Source: Nocardia camponoti (GTDB taxonomy: Bacteria; Actinomycetota; Actinomycetes; Mycobacteriales; Mycobacteriaceae). Taken from it: DNA of 64,000 nt. Below, one piece after another: positions 37,559 through 47,725 of this stretch. Position 1 is the first letter of the stretch. Each line of letters starts with the position of its first letter. Location of the stretch: assembly GCF_014646135.1 (NCBI RefSeq), contig NZ_BMMW01000001.1:1381570-1445569 (forward strand), read 5' to 3'. The position numbers were made by a program, and so were the translations under genes. The notes below the pieces were generated by a model that saw only the letters and a list, made by a program, of their open reading frames with translations, was not told the origin of the DNA and did no database searches.

Positions 37559-39151
37559 TTACGAGCCGCCGAGCAGTGCATCGACGAACGCGGCCACTTC
37601 AAAGGGCGCGAGGTGGTCGGCGCCTTCGCCGAGGCCAACCAACTTCACCGGCACACCGAGCTCGTGCTGCACCTGGAAGACGATGCCGCCCTTGGCGGTG
37701 CCGTCGAGCTTGGTGAGCACGACGCCGGTGATGTCGACGACGTCGGCGAACACCCGCGCCTGCATCAGCCCGTTTTGCCCGACGGTCGCGTCGAGGACGA
37801 GCAGCACCTCGTCGACCTTGGCCTTCTTCTCGACAACGCGCTTGACCTTGCCAAGCTCGTCCATCAGGCCGGTCTTGGTGTGCAGACGGCCAGCGGTGTC
37901 GATGAGGACGACGTCGACGCCTTCGTCGATGCCAGCGGAGACGGCGTCGAACGCGACAGCGGCCGGGTCAGCGGCCTCTTTGCCGCGCACGGTGTCGGCG
38001 CCGACGCGCTCGCCCCAGGTTTGCAACTGGTCGGCGGCGGCGGCACGGAAGGTGTCGGCCGCGCCGAGTAGCACGCGACGACCGTCAGCGACGAGCACGC
38101 GCGCGAGCTTGCCAGTGGTTGTTGTCTTGCCGGTGCCGTTGACGCCGACGACGAGCAGAACCGCAGGTCGATCGCCGTGCGGCAGGGCGTGGATCGACCG
38201 GTCAAGCTCAGGTCGCAACGCTTCGATCAGCACGTCACGCAAAGCCGCGCGGGCCTGTTCGGGAGTGCGGACGTTGCGCGACGCCAGTTCCTCGCGGAGT
38301 CGGTCGACGATGGCCGCGGTGCTCGCGGTGCCAATGTCGGCGAGAACGAGGGTGTCTTCGATTTCTTCCCAAGAATCTTCGTCGAGGTCGCCGCCGCCAA
38401 GCAGGCCGAGCAGACTCTTGCCGATGGCGTTCTCGGAGCGGGCGAGCTTGCCGCGCAGGCGTTCTAGTCGGCCAGCGGTCGGCTCGATTTCCTCGATCGC
38501 GGGCCGCGCCGCTTCTTCGCTGACCGGCTCCTCAGCGATGACGATTTCGTCGACCGTCGTGCCCGCGCCCGTGGTGACCGTGTCAACGACATCGACGACC
38601 TTGACGTCATCGGCGGTAGTGGTCTCGGTGACCTCAACGATCTCAACGCGACCGGGCTCTACATCGACAACGGTCTCGGTGACCGTCTGCTCGGTCTCGA
38701 CCAGCTCGGGGACCGCAGGAGCTTCCGGCGTCTCAACAACCTCAGGTACCTCAACTACCTCAGGCGCCTCAACAACCTCGGTGACCTCATCAACGGTCTC
38801 CGGCAGCGGCACCTCGGTGTACCCACGCCGCGTCGAATCGCGCGGCACCGCGGCGTCGTCGCCAACGTGCGGCTGGCCCTCGGTGTCGGTCCGCACCCCC
38901 GGCGTCGGCGGCTTAGGTGGTTCCGGCCGCGGCAAAGTGGTTGCGCCGCCACCACCTTGGCCCGCGCCACCTTGGCTGAAGTTGAACCCGCCGGATGCGG
39001 CGTAACCGCCGGACCGGTCGGTCAGCTCCTTCTCCGGCGTAGGTGCCGTCAGGGAGATCTGGCGCCGTTTGTACAGGACAAAACCCGCGACGAGCGCCAC
39101 CACCAGCACGGCGGCGATCGCGGCGATCAGGATCCACGCTTGCGAACTCAC
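37559..39151 (-). CDS. ftsY: Signal recognition particle receptor FtsY
   Basis: SRP receptor GTPase, 530 residues. It has an N-terminal membrane helix (about 5-27, AWILIAAIAAVLVVALVAGF), a long acidic, Val/Glu/Thr/Pro-rich linker (about 45-210) with the repeated pattern VVEAPEVVEVPEVVETPEAP, and a C-terminal NG domain with GVNGTGKTTTTGKLARVL, DTAGRLHTKTGLM and LTKLDGTAKGGI. The start is the GTG at 39151. The gene lies downstream of smc, as in mycobacteria, with the small DUF2237 gene on the opposite strand between them. It is followed by a 19-bp-stem terminator. Confidence 0.96.
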   Translation of the reverse strand: MSSQAWILIAAIAAVLVVALVAGFVLYKRRQISLTAPTPEKELTDRSGGYAASGGFNFSQGGAGQGGGGATTLPRPEPPKPPTPGVRTDTEGQPHVGDDAAVPRDSTRRGYTEVPLPETVDEVTEVVEAPEVVEVPEVVETPEAPAVPELVETEQTVTETVVDVEPGRVEIVEVTETTTADDVKVVDVVDTVTTGAGTTVDEIVIAEEPVSEEAARPAIEEIEPTAGRLERLRGKLARSENAIGKSLLGLLGGGDLDEDSWEEIEDTLVLADIGTASTAAIVDRLREELASRNVRTPEQARAALRDVLIEALRPELDRSIHALPHGDRPAVLLVVGVNGTGKTTTTGKLARVLVADGRRVLLGAADTFRAAAADQLQTWGERVGADTVRGKEAADPAAVAFDAVSAGIDEGVDVVLIDTAGRLHTKTGLMDELGKVKRVVEKKAKVDEVLLVLDATVGQNGLMQARVFADVVDITGVVLTKLDGTAKGGIVFQVQHELGVPVKLVGLGEGADHLAPFEVAAFVDALLGGS

Positions 39152-39284
39152 CCGGCCGAGTCTATTCGGGTGGCCGCTTGGGGCGGGTCGGCGGCTCGTC
39201 TCGGCGGGTCAGCGCGGCGGGTTGAAACAACAGAGATTTGTTGTCCTGCGGAACTTCTGGCGTGTGACCCATAGGATCGGGCGA

Positions 39285-39674
39285 GTGACCGATCGAAACG
39301 TGCTTGGGGGGCCGCTTGATGAGTGCGGCGCCGATCCTCTCACGGGCTTCTACCGCGACGGGTGCTGCAGCACCGGCCCGGAGGATCTCGGCAGCCACAC
39401 CGTGTGCACCGTTGTTACGGCGGAATTCCTGGAACATCAGGCGTCCATCGGCAACGACCTCAGCACCCCGCGCCCTGAAAACCAATTCCCCGGGTTGCAG
39501 CCGGGCGACCGCTGGTGTGTTGTCGCCGTCCGTTGGCTACACGCGCATGAAGACGGCGTCGCATCGCCGGTGGTGCTCGCCGCAACGCATGAGAACGCCC
39601 TTGAGGTGATCTCGATGGACGTGCTGCGCAAGTACGCCGTCGACGTGCCCGACGACGTCAGCGACCTGCTCTAA
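39285..39674 (+). CDS. DUF2237-family protein
   Basis: A 129-residue conserved protein. The family signature is complete: [69 protein letters not shown]. The conserved cysteines and GFYRDGCC motif suggest metal or cofactor binding, but function is unknown. GTG 39285 is chosen by family length. Its end overlaps the end of smc by four bases on the opposite strand. Confidence 0.92.
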   Translation: MTDRNVLGGPLDECGADPLTGFYRDGCCSTGPEDLGSHTVCTVVTAEFLEHQASIGNDLSTPRPENQFPGLQPGDRWCVVAVRWLHAHEDGVASPVVLAATHENALEVISMDVLRKYAVDVPDDVSDLL

Positions 39675-42600
39675 CCCGCCCCGACGGCAGCGGCTTCGGC
39701 CGGCGCCGGCGTTTCCGCGCGGGTGAGGCGCTGCGAGATCACCTGGGTGATGCCGTCGCCGCGCATACTCACGCCGTAGAGCGCGTCGGCGACCTCCATC
39801 GTCGGCTTCTGGTGGGTGATCACGATCAACTGGCTCTTCTCGCGCAGTTGTTCGAAAAGCCCGATGAGGCGACGCAGGTTCGTGTCGTCGAGCGCGGCTT
39901 CCACCTCGTCCATCACATAGAACGGGGAAGGTCGCGCACGGAAGATCGCGACAAGCAGCGCGACAGCCGTCAGCGACTTCTCTCCACCGGACAGCAGCGA
40001 CAGGCGCTTCACCTTCTTGCCCGGCGGTCGCGCTTCGACCTCAATGCCGGTGGTGAGCATGTCCGACGGGTCGGTGAGTACGAGTCGACCTTCGCCGCCG
40101 GGGAATAGCTTGCCGAACACCCCGACGAATTCGCGCTCGACGTCGGCGTATGCCTCGGTGAAGACCTGCAAGATGCGCGCGTCGACTTCGGCGACCACGT
40201 CGAGTAGGTCTTTGCGCGCGTTCTTCACGTCTTCGAGTTGCGTCGAGAGGAAGCTGTAGCGCTCTTCCAGCGCCGCGAATTCCTCAAGCGCGAGCGGGTT
40301 GACCTTGCCGAGCGTGGCGAGGTCTTTTTCGGCCCGCTTCGCGCGGCGTTCTTGTGACGCGCGATCGAAGGGCATCGGCTGCGGCGCAGTGACCGATTCG
40401 CCGCGCTCCTTGGCTTCCTCGTACTCGCGCAGCTCCAATTCCGTTGGCGGAAGCGGAACTTCGGGACCGTATTCGGCGATCAGGTCGCTCAACGCGATGC
40501 CGAACTGCTCGGCAATGGTGGTCTCAACCTGCTCAATGCGAAGGGCCGCTTGGGCTTTCGCGACCTCGTCGCGGTGAACGGCGTCGGTGAGCTGGGCAAG
40601 TTGGGCATTCAGCGCACGGGCGCGTTCCTTCAACGCGTCGAGCCCGGCAGCGCATTCGGTGCGCTTGCGGACGAGGTCGTCGCGACGCGAAACCGCCTGG
40701 GCGACAACCCGTTCCAGCTCAAGCGCGATCGCCCTGCCCGATTCCGCGACAGCGGCGGCAACAGCGGCCGCTTGCTTTCGCGCTGCCTGCGCACGCTCAG
40801 CGCGTGCTCGCGTCTCCCGTTCGGCACGCGCCGCCCGACGCAACGAATCCGCCTTGCCCCGAACACCTTCCGCGCGCGACTCCGCCGTGCGCACAGCGAG
40901 ACGGGCTTCCATTTCCATCGTGCGGGCTTCGGCGAGCGCGGCGGCGGCCTCTTCACGCGCTCGACCCGCTGACTCGGTAGCGCCGGAACCAAAGCTGTCG
41001 TCGGCGTCGCCGTGTTCGATCTCGGCGTTGCGCAAGCGGTCTTCGAGCTCGGCGAGCGAGGTGAGCGCGTCGTCGCGTGACCGTTCTGCGACGCCACGCT
41101 GCGCGGTAAGCCGCTCCACCTCTCGCTGCGCGGTGCGCGCGCCCTGCCCAACGCGGGCGAGTCGGTCGTAGATCGCAAGCAGTGCCTGATCGGACTCATG
41201 CAACGCCATCAACGCCTGGTCAGCGGCGTCTTTGCGGTCGGCCTGTTCAGCGAGCGCGCCAGCGAGCGACGCCTCCAACTCTTCGGCCCTACGCTGCGCG
41301 GCAGCCAATTCACTTGTCGCCGTATCGATTTCGGCCTGAATCTCGAGCTGGCTCGGCATCCGTTCGGACCCGCCGACCAACCATCCGGTACCAGCGAGGT
41401 CGCCTTCGCGCGTGACCACCCGCAGTTCCGGTCGCAGCGCGACGAGCGCGGTAGCGGCGGCGACATCGTCGACAACGGCAACGCCCGCGGTGAGCGCGGC
41501 GAGGGCAGGGGCAACCGCATCGTTGCCAGCAACCACATCCGCTAACCACCGTGCGCCCGTTGGCAATTCGGGTCGCGCGGCCTGCGTTCGCCCGTCGGTC
41601 GCGAAGACGAAAGCAACCCGACCACCGTCGCCGCCACGGAGTTCACGCACGGCGGCGTCCGCGTCGGCGGCGGTGTTGGCGGTAATCGCGTCGGCCAGCG
41701 GCCCGAGCAGCGCGGCGACGGCCGCCTCGAACCCGGCGTCCACCCGCAGCAGCGACGACAGCCGCTGCCCCAGCCCGGCAACGCCATGCTCAACGAGCCA
41801 CGCCGCACCGTCTTTGCGCGCGAGGTTCATGCCAAGCGCCTCGATCCGCGCGCCAAGCGAGGCGACCCGCTTGCTCGCGTCGCGGTCGGCTTCGCGCAGT
41901 TCGCGCACGCGTTCGTCGGCGAGTTCGAGTGCGGCGACGGCATGCTCATGCTGCGTATCGAGCCCCTGCTCGCCCTCGTCGAGTTCGTCGAGTTCGGTTT
42001 GCACCGTGTCGTATTCGCGCTGAGCGGCAGCGCCGCGTTCGCGTGTCTCTTCGATCGACGTTGACAGGCGCGCGATGTCGGCGTCGAACGACGTTGCCTT
42101 GTGCCGCAGCGTGTCGACCTGGCCCGACAGGCGAACCAGGCCCTCACGCCGGTCGGCGATCGCCCGCACCGCGGCCAGATGCGCCTGCTCGGCGGCCTTA
42201 GCGGCGTACTCACGCTCGGCGAGGGATTCCCGCGCGATCTCTAACGTCTCGGCGGCCATCTCGACTGCTTCGCGCAGTTCGAGTTCTTCTTCCTCAACGC
42301 GGTCGGCTTCGGCTTCAAGCTGGTCGGGGTCGCGACCGGCGTTGACCGGCGCTTCGCTGTGGAGGTGGCGCGCGCGATCGGCCGCAATGCGAATGGTCGC
42401 GTTGGTTCGCTCGGTGAGCGCCGACAGCTGGAACCACGTTTGACCTGCGGCTTCGGCGGCGGGATTGAGCCGGGAAAGCTCGAACTCCTGTTGCGCGAGC
42501 GCGGCGTTGGCGGCATCGAGTTCGCTTTGCACGGTGATCTGCTGCTCGCGGGCGTATGCCTCTTTGCTGAGCTGCGATTCGAGTTCGGTGCGGCGCGTGA

Positions 42601-43309
42601 CCAGGTCGTCGGCGGCGAGGCGCAACCGCGCGTCGCGCAGGTCGGCCTGCACGGTCTGTGCGCGGCGCGCGACCTCAGCCTGACGACTCAACGGTTTGAG
42701 CTGCCTGCGCAGTTCGGTGGTCAGGTCGGTGAGGCGCGCGAGGTTGGCCTGCATCGCGTCGAGCTTGCGTACCGCTTTTTCCTTGCGGCGACGATGCTTG
42801 AGCACGCCAGCGGCTTCTTCAACGAACGCGCGACGGTCTTCCGGGCGCGATTCGAGGATGGCCGAAAGTTGACCCTGCCCAACGATGACGTGCATTTCGC
42901 GACCAATGCCGCTGTCGGACAACAACTCCTGCACGTCCATGAGACGACAGCTGCTGCCGTTGATCTCATATTCGCTAGCTCCATCGCGGAACACGCGACG
43001 GGTGATCGACACCTCGGAGTAGTCGATGGGCAGCGCGCCGTCGGAGTTGTCGATGGTGAGCGTGACTTCGGCGCGACCGAGCGGCGCGCGCCCAGCCGTT
43101 CCGGCGAAGATGACGTCCTGCATCTTGCCGCCCCGCAACGCTTTAGCACCCTGCTCGCCCATGACCCAGGTGAGCGCGTCGACCACGTTGGATTTGCCCG
43201 ACCCATTCGGCCCAACAACGCAGGTAATGCCCGGTTCGAAGCGCAACGTGGTCGCGGACGCGAAGGACTTGAACCCCTTCAACGTCAGGCTTTTCAGGTG
43301 CACGACCAT
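39671..43309 (-). CDS. smc: Chromosome segregation ATPase SMC
   Basis: A 1212-residue structural maintenance of chromosomes protein. N-terminal head with Walker [21 protein letters not shown], long coiled coils (about 165-500 and 660-1010), a hinge (about 505-655, starting [19 protein letters not shown]), and C-terminal head with ABC signature [19 protein letters not shown] and Walker [21 protein letters not shown]. It acts with ScpA and ScpB in chromosome compaction. Starts at ATG 43309. Confidence 0.97.
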   Translation of the reverse strand: MVVHLKSLTLKGFKSFASATTLRFEPGITCVVGPNGSGKSNVVDALTWVMGEQGAKALRGGKMQDVIFAGTAGRAPLGRAEVTLTIDNSDGALPIDYSEVSITRRVFRDGASEYEINGSSCRLMDVQELLSDSGIGREMHVIVGQGQLSAILESRPEDRRAFVEEAAGVLKHRRRKEKAVRKLDAMQANLARLTDLTTELRRQLKPLSRQAEVARRAQTVQADLRDARLRLAADDLVTRRTELESQLSKEAYAREQQITVQSELDAANAALAQQEFELSRLNPAAEAAGQTWFQLSALTERTNATIRIAADRARHLHSEAPVNAGRDPDQLEAEADRVEEEELELREAVEMAAETLEIARESLAEREYAAKAAEQAHLAAVRAIADRREGLVRLSGQVDTLRHKATSFDADIARLSTSIEETRERGAAAQREYDTVQTELDELDEGEQGLDTQHEHAVAALELADERVRELREADRDASKRVASLGARIEALGMNLARKDGAAWLVEHGVAGLGQRLSSLLRVDAGFEAAVAALLGPLADAITANTAADADAAVRELRGGDGGRVAFVFATDGRTQAARPELPTGARWLADVVAGNDAVAPALAALTAGVAVVDDVAAATALVALRPELRVVTREGDLAGTGWLVGGSERMPSQLEIQAEIDTATSELAAAQRRAEELEASLAGALAEQADRKDAADQALMALHESDQALLAIYDRLARVGQGARTAQREVERLTAQRGVAERSRDDALTSLAELEDRLRNAEIEHGDADDSFGSGATESAGRAREEAAAALAEARTMEMEARLAVRTAESRAEGVRGKADSLRRAARAERETRARAERAQAARKQAAAVAAAVAESGRAIALELERVVAQAVSRRDDLVRKRTECAAGLDALKERARALNAQLAQLTDAVHRDEVAKAQAALRIEQVETTIAEQFGIALSDLIAEYGPEVPLPPTELELREYEEAKERGESVTAPQPMPFDRASQERRAKRAEKDLATLGKVNPLALEEFAALEERYSFLSTQLEDVKNARKDLLDVVAEVDARILQVFTEAYADVEREFVGVFGKLFPGGEGRLVLTDPSDMLTTGIEVEARPPGKKVKRLSLLSGGEKSLTAVALLVAIFRARPSPFYVMDEVEAALDDTNLRRLIGLFEQLREKSQLIVITHQKPTMEVADALYGVSMRGDGITQVISQRLTRAETPAPAEAAAVGAG

Positions 43310-43379
43310 TGACCTTTCTGCGCGCGAGCAACCATGCTAACCCGCGCCACCGACACACTTTGGTGTCGGACCAGATTCG

Positions 43380-43859
43380 TCAGTCCCGCTTGCGCGGTGG
43401 ATGCGGGTCGATGTGGTGCGCCTGCTTTTGTAGCTGCTTCAAGTGGGTCGCGGTTCCTGGTGCCGCTTCCCAGCCTGTGACCACGCGAAACAGCAGCACG
43501 GCACCCCACGGCCCGATCACCCACATCGGCCAGAAGTAGGTGAGTTCGCCGACGCTCAGCGAAACGAGTCCCCAGATCACGAGCACGATCAAACTCACGC
43601 CGAGCCAGCTGCCCGCCTCGATGCGCTGCCAGACCGGGATGCGTTTCACCGGCTTCGGCGGCGCGGGCGGCTCAACGAGTGCGGGCAGGTCAGCGAGGAC
43701 AACCGCGAGTTCGTCGCGGGTGGTCGTCGCATACACCTTGTCGACCCGTAGCTCGTATTCGGCCAGGTCAAGGCGACCATCAGCCAGGTGGGTGCCCAGC
43801 TGCGCGACGATCGCGTTGCGTTCGGCGTCAGACGCCCGCGTGCCCGGGGTGATGTCCAT
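43380..43859 (-). CDS. DUF1707 SHOCT-like domain membrane protein
   Basis: A 159-residue protein with the DUF1707 N-terminal domain (MDITPGTRASDAERNAIVAQ, LGTHLADGRLDLAEYELRVD), which lies in the cytoplasm, then two membrane helices (about 88-140, WLGVSLIVLVIWGLVSLSVG and WPMWVIGPWGAVLLFRVV) and a His/Lys-rich tail. DUF1707 proteins are common in actinobacteria and of unknown function. ATG 43859. It lies between smc and the DUF350 gene on the same strand. Confidence 0.85.
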   Translation of the reverse strand: MDITPGTRASDAERNAIVAQLGTHLADGRLDLAEYELRVDKVYATTTRDELAVVLADLPALVEPPAPPKPVKRIPVWQRIEAGSWLGVSLIVLVIWGLVSLSVGELTYFWPMWVIGPWGAVLLFRVVTGWEAAPGTATHLKQLQKQAHHIDPHPPRKRD

Positions 43860-43923
43860 GCAAACTAGCGTCCACCCTCCATTGTGCAATGTCAATGGTG
43901 ATCGACGCCCTCGCTACGAAGCG

Positions 43924-44379
43924 CTACAAGATCGCGAACGCGACGACGAGCCCAAGCGCGAAGTGCGCCGCGGCGACAAGCAGCACGTCGGGCGTGAACT
44001 TGTCTTCGTGCAGGACCGCGCCGATATCAATACCGGTCGCGAGCTCGATCACGCGCACCGAAATGACCTGGGCGACAATGCCAACCAAGCCGTACACCAG
44101 CGCGGCGATGAGCCCCTGCCACAGCTTGCCGCTACCGCCGACGGCGAAGATCGCGAGCACAACGATGAACGCCATGCTGATCATGCCCGCGGCCGACACG
44201 ATGATCGCGTTGGGCTTGCGCGCGACTACCAGCGTGCGCAGCTTGCCCGGCGTCGTCAGATCGATCGCGTAAAACCCAACGAGCATCAGCACGAGCCCGA
44301 TGACGGCGTAGAGCAGGATGGCCCCAACGCCTTCGCCAAGCACGCTCCAATAACCCGATTCCAGGGCAAGGGCGGTCAT
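43924..44379 (-). CDS. DUF350-family membrane protein (YjfL-like)
   Basis: A 151-residue protein with four membrane helices, the first being ILLYAVIGLVLMLVGFYAID and the third running through GLIAALVYGLVGIVAQVISV. The duplicated two-helix arrangement with FYAIDL is typical of DUF350. DUF350 proteins (E. coli YjfL) are encoded with a glutathionylspermidine-synthase-like amidoligase, as here (21 bases downstream of it), so it is probably the membrane part of that system. Confidence 0.85.
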   Translation of the reverse strand: MTALALESGYWSVLGEGVGAILLYAVIGLVLMLVGFYAIDLTTPGKLRTLVVARKPNAIIVSAAGMISMAFIVVLAIFAVGGSGKLWQGLIAALVYGLVGIVAQVISVRVIELATGIDIGAVLHEDKFTPDVLLVAAAHFALGLVVAFAIL

Positions 44380-44400
44380 CGTGTTCCTTTCGGTAAGAAC

Positions 44401-45564
44401 TCAGTCAACAATCCGGTGCGGCACGAACGCGGCACCGTCGTCGGTAATCAACCCCGCGGTTTCGCGAATGCCAAGGCCAGCGGCGGTATCGCCGACCATC
44501 CACGCACCAAGCACCGGCCGCATTCCGTCGAATTCGGGCAGTGGGTCAAGCAATTGGTACACATAGCCTTCGGCGCCGTAGACGCCGCCCGTCGCGGTTT
44601 CCATGCCAGCGCCGACGATGGTCATGTTCGCGCCTTCGCGTCCCAGCTTGGGCTTGCGCACGTATTCGGTGAGCTCATGCGGGTTGTCGAGGTAGGCGGG
44701 CAACAGGTTGGGGTGGCCGGGATACATTTCCCACAGGATCGCCAGAATGGCCTTGTTGCTCAGCAACGTGGTCCAGAGCGGTTCGATCCACGTTGTCGCG
44801 GGCAGTGAGCCAACGACGCGCTTGCCGAAGTCGTCGTCGAGAATCCATTCCCACGGGTAGAGCTTGAAAATGGCTTCGATCGGCGAGTCGGCGAGGTCGA
44901 CGAAGCGGTTCAGTTCGGTGTCGAAGCCAACTTCTTCGATCGGCAGCGCGACGGTGTCGAAGCCCGCTTCAGCCGCGCATTCCTGCATGTAGGCGGTGGT
45001 GACGTTGTCCTCGCCGGTTTGATCGGCACCCGACCAGGTGAAGTGCAGTTCGTTGCCCGGCAGCACCCCGCGCAGCGACGCCCATCTCTCGACAAGCTTC
45101 TCGTGCAGCGAATTCCATTGGTCCCCACCGGAATACACTTCTTGGAGCCAATGCCACTGAATGATGGCCGCTTCCAGCAGCGAAGTCGGCGTATCCGCGT
45201 TGTACTCAAGCAGTTTCGCTGGCCGACGTGCGTCGTAGCGCAAATCGAAGCGGCCGTAGATGTAAGGGTCAGTGCGACGCCATGATTCGGCGATCGGGGC
45301 CCAACTCCATTCGGGCAGACCGAAATCGGCGAAACGCTCGGTGAGCACGACGTGTTCGGCCGCGTGCAGACACATCGAATGCAGCAGTTCAACGTCGGCT
45401 TCGAGCGCGAGGATCTCGTCCATCGAGAACTCGTAGTGGATCGACTCGTCCCAGTACGGACGCGGCTGACCGCTCGCGTCGCGCCCAGGGACCCCGTACA
45501 CGAGCCCCTGCTTCTCGACGATCTGCTGCCAACTCGGTCGCGGTGTGCTTCTGGCCCTGCGCAT
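44401..45564 (-). CDS. Glutathionylspermidine synthase-like ATP-grasp amidoligase (YjfC-like)
   Basis: A 387-residue member of the GSP_synth family; lacking the amidase domain, it is a stand-alone ligase. Family motifs: LLEYNADTPTSLLEAAIIQW, FKLYPWEWILDD, RKPKLGREGANMTIVG and a C-terminal VLGAWMVGDTAAGLGIRETA. Family members ligate an amine or amino acid to a carboxyl group using ATP. Actinobacteria lack the usual glutathione-spermidine pathway, so the substrate is probably a protein or peptide. Its start overlaps the stop of the upstream anchored protein (TAATG). Confidence 0.88.
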   Translation of the reverse strand: MRRARSTPRPSWQQIVEKQGLVYGVPGRDASGQPRPYWDESIHYEFSMDEILALEADVELLHSMCLHAAEHVVLTERFADFGLPEWSWAPIAESWRRTDPYIYGRFDLRYDARRPAKLLEYNADTPTSLLEAAIIQWHWLQEVYSGGDQWNSLHEKLVERWASLRGVLPGNELHFTWSGADQTGEDNVTTAYMQECAAEAGFDTVALPIEEVGFDTELNRFVDLADSPIEAIFKLYPWEWILDDDFGKRVVGSLPATTWIEPLWTTLLSNKAILAILWEMYPGHPNLLPAYLDNPHELTEYVRKPKLGREGANMTIVGAGMETATGGVYGAEGYVYQLLDPLPEFDGMRPVLGAWMVGDTAAGLGIRETAGLITDDGAAFVPHRIVD

Positions 45565-46187
45565 TACGAACCACTACTCCCGCCCGATGACTTGCTGCCG
45601 AGACCGCCGCGCTGGACGGTGGTTCCGCTCTTTGTTGTGATCGTCGCGTTGCTCGGTTTGACCGTCGACCCGCCCGTCGGCGGCTTGCCGATCGTCGGCG
45701 TGCCGCCGTAGTAGTAGCGATACTGCGGCCACCCAAGCAGCAGCAGCCCAGCGCCCGAACCGTGGTTTCCTGAGTCGTTGACGAAGTTCCGCTTGCCGTC
45801 GCCGCAGTAACTGTCATCAACGACGATCTCGTTGCCGTTCTGGTCGTACTGCACGCATGATGCGGTGACCTGGTCCGGCGCGGTGATCGCCCGGTAGGCG
45901 AGGTAGCCGCCGCCGACCAAAGCGGCGACGCCAACAATGGCGACGCCTCCGATCATCACCCGTTTGCGCGTCCGCTTCTTCGCGGCTTCGGCCTCAGCGG
46001 CTGCGCGTTCAGCCTCAGCAGCCTGTTTGCGCGCTTTGTCGCGGGCGCGTGCTTCGCCGACGCTCGGTGGGCGCGGCTGCGTGACACCGGGCTCTTGTCG
46101 CTCAATGCGACCAGGTTGTGCACCAAAGTTATTGGGCTGCACCGGATTTCCAGGCTGGCCGCCCGGTATTGGCTCGTTAGGGTTCAT
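45564..46187 (-). CDS. Anchored protein with Gly/Ser-rich RGGLG tail (DUF1190/YjfM-like)
   Basis: A 207-residue protein: Pro/Asn/Gln-rich N-terminus, Ala/Glu/Arg-rich coiled stretch (about 45-75), one membrane helix (about 78-98, RVMIGGVAIVGVAALVGGGY) and an outside part with two cysteines (ASCVQYDQNGNEIVVDDSYC), a Tyr/Gly segment (YRYYYGG) and the tail TVQRGGLGSKSSGGSSGS. The end closely resembles that of E. coli YgiB/YjfM (RGGFG, then a Ser/Gly-rich end), the third partner of the yjfL-yjfC set. This makes it the likely substrate or partner of the amidoligase. ATG 46187 has GGGGGG upstream. Confidence 0.7.
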   Translation of the reverse strand: MNPNEPIPGGQPGNPVQPNNFGAQPGRIERQEPGVTQPRPPSVGEARARDKARKQAAEAERAAAEAEAAKKRTRKRVMIGGVAIVGVAALVGGGYLAYRAITAPDQVTASCVQYDQNGNEIVVDDSYCGDGKRNFVNDSGNHGSGAGLLLLGWPQYRYYYGGTPTIGKPPTGGSTVKPSNATITTKSGTTVQRGGLGSKSSGGSSGS

Positions 46188-46217
46188 TGCGTTCCCCCCG
46201 TGACCCCGCAAACTCCA

Positions 46218-46499
46218 CTACCGCTCCTCGAATCCGGTGAGATCGCCCCGCGCGGGCTCCCAGTTCGCGACAACCAGGTCAACGTAACCAGGTGTCCCGC
46301 CGGACCGTAGCAGCTCAAGTAATTTCTCGCACGCGCTTCGGGTGCCCTCGGCGACCACATGCACGCGGCCGTCGGCCTGGTTGCGCGCGTAGCCGACGAG
46401 GCCCAATTCCAGTGCGCGCGAACGCGTCCACCAGCGAAAACCGACGCCCTGGACCTGTCCGTGCACCCACGCGCTCAGTCGAACGCGGTCGTCGCTCAT
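46218..46499 (-). CDS. acyP: Acylphosphatase
   Basis: A 93-residue enzyme that hydrolyses acyl phosphates. The signature VHGQVQGVGFRWWTRSRALE (catalytic Arg) and the catalytic Asn in GYARNQADGRVHVVAEG are present. ATG 46499 overlaps the stop of the OsmC-family gene by four bases (ATGA), so the two are coupled. In mycobacteria acyP directly precedes smc; here the amidoligase module lies between them. Confidence 0.94.
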   Translation of the reverse strand: MSDDRVRLSAWVHGQVQGVGFRWWTRSRALELGLVGYARNQADGRVHVVAEGTRSACEKLLELLRSGGTPGYVDLVVANWEPARGDLTGFEER

Positions 46500-46927
46500 G
46501 CGTCGATGCTGAAGCTCAGGTTCACCTTCGTACCCGCCTTGAGCGTGCGCCCGACGGTGCAGACCTTGTCGACCGCGCGTTGCACGGTCACGAGTAGGCG
46601 TTCGCGCGCGGCTTCGTCGAGTTCGGAGAGGTCGAGTTCGAGCACCTCGTCGAGCTGCGGATAGACCTCGTTCTCGCGGTCGGCGTCGCCGGAGACGCGA
46701 ATAACCGCGTCGAAGTCGTCGCCGAGGCGACGCGAAAGCGGCAGGTCGGAGCTGAGTCCGGTGCACGCGGCGAGCGCGATCTTGAGCAGCTCACCCGGGG
46801 TGAATGCGCCTTCGACGCCCGCCGACGCGATGAGCACCTCGGCTCCGCGCGTGCTGCGTCCGGTGTAGGCGCGGGTGCCGGTGCGCTCGACCCACAGTTC
46901 GGTGGTCTGGTTGTTCTGCTCAGCCAT
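46496..46927 (-). CDS. OsmC-family peroxide-resistance protein
   Basis: A 143-residue OsmC/Ohr-like protein. The two redox cysteines are in LLKIALAACTGLSSDLPLSR and VDKVCTVGRTLKAG. Family members reduce organic hydroperoxides using lipoyl or low-molecular thiols. ATG 46927. It is coupled to acyP, the arrangement seen in mycobacteria. Confidence 0.93.
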   Translation of the reverse strand: MAEQNNQTTELWVERTGTRAYTGRSTRGAEVLIASAGVEGAFTPGELLKIALAACTGLSSDLPLSRRLGDDFDAVIRVSGDADRENEVYPQLDEVLELDLSELDEAARERLLVTVQRAVDKVCTVGRTLKAGTKVNLSFSIDA

Positions 46928-47017
46928 GACGTTGATCCTGCCATTGCACTAGGGAACGGGTTCACGCCACCTAACGTCGCTGTCGATCCAGACATTCCGA
47001 CCACGTGAGCGCCGACA

Positions 47018-47725
47018 CTAGACCTGAAACCGATAGCCCATTCCCGCCTCGGTGAGCAGGTGCCGGGGGCTGGCGGGGTCGTCTTCCAGTTTGCGGCGTA
47101 ATTGCGCGAGGTAGACGCGAAGATAATGCGTTTCGGTCGCATACGCCGGACCCCACACTTCCCGCAGTAACTCCTTGCGCCCCACCAGTTTTCCGCGATG
47201 ACGAACCAGCATTTCGAGCATGGCCCATTCCGTTGGGGTCAGGTGGACACGTTCGCCGCGTTTGGTGACCGTCTTGGCGACGAGGTCGACGGTAAAGGAA
47301 TCGGTGACGACAACCGGGTCGCCGCTCGCGCTGTCGGCGGCGGTCGCGCCGCGTCGCACGGCCGCGCGCACGCGAGCGAGCAGCTCGTCCATGCCGAACG
47401 GTTTCGTCACGTAATCGTCGGCACCCGCGTCGAGCGCTTCGACTTTGTCGGCCGAATCCGTGCGCGCGGAAAGCACGATCACCGGAATGTCCGACCACCC
47501 GCGCAGCCCGGCAAGCACGTCGACGCCGTCGATATCGGGCAGGCCAAGGTCGAGGATCACGACGTCAGGATGCTTTTCCGCAGCGACTCTCAACGCGGCA
47601 GCACCCGTTCCCGCCGTGCACACCTCGTACCCGCGAACGGACAGATTAATGCGAAGCGCCCGTACGATCTGCGGTTCGTCGTCGACGACGAGCACGCGAA
47701 TCGGCGCGGTCTCGTTAGTAGGCAC
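47018..47725 (-). CDS. kdpE: Response regulator KdpE
   Basis: A 235-residue OmpR-type regulator. The receiver domain has acidic pocket VDDEPQ, phospho-acceptor Asp59 (VVILDLGLPDIDG) and the KPFGMDEL lysine; the C-terminal winged helix includes HLTPTEWAMLEMLVRHRGKL and ETHYLRVYLAQLRRKLEDD. It activates kdpFABC under low potassium or osmotic stress. GTG 47725 overlaps the end of kdpD by 11 bases, so it is translationally coupled. Confidence 0.96.
   Translation of the reverse strand: MPTNETAPIRVLVVDDEPQIVRALRINLSVRGYEVCTAGTGAAALRVAAEKHPDVVILDLGLPDIDGVDVLAGLRGWSDIPVIVLSARTDSADKVEALDAGADDYVTKPFGMDELLARVRAAVRRGATAADSASGDPVVVTDSFTVDLVAKTVTKRGERVHLTPTEWAMLEMLVRHRGKLVGRKELLREVWGPAYATETHYLRVYLAQLRRKLEDDPASPRHLLTEAGMGYRFQV

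Noticed and set aside
37536..39005. Ser/Thr-rich plus-strand frame over ftsY
   Set aside because: Antisense to the FtsY coding region; composition simply mirrors the acidic linker.
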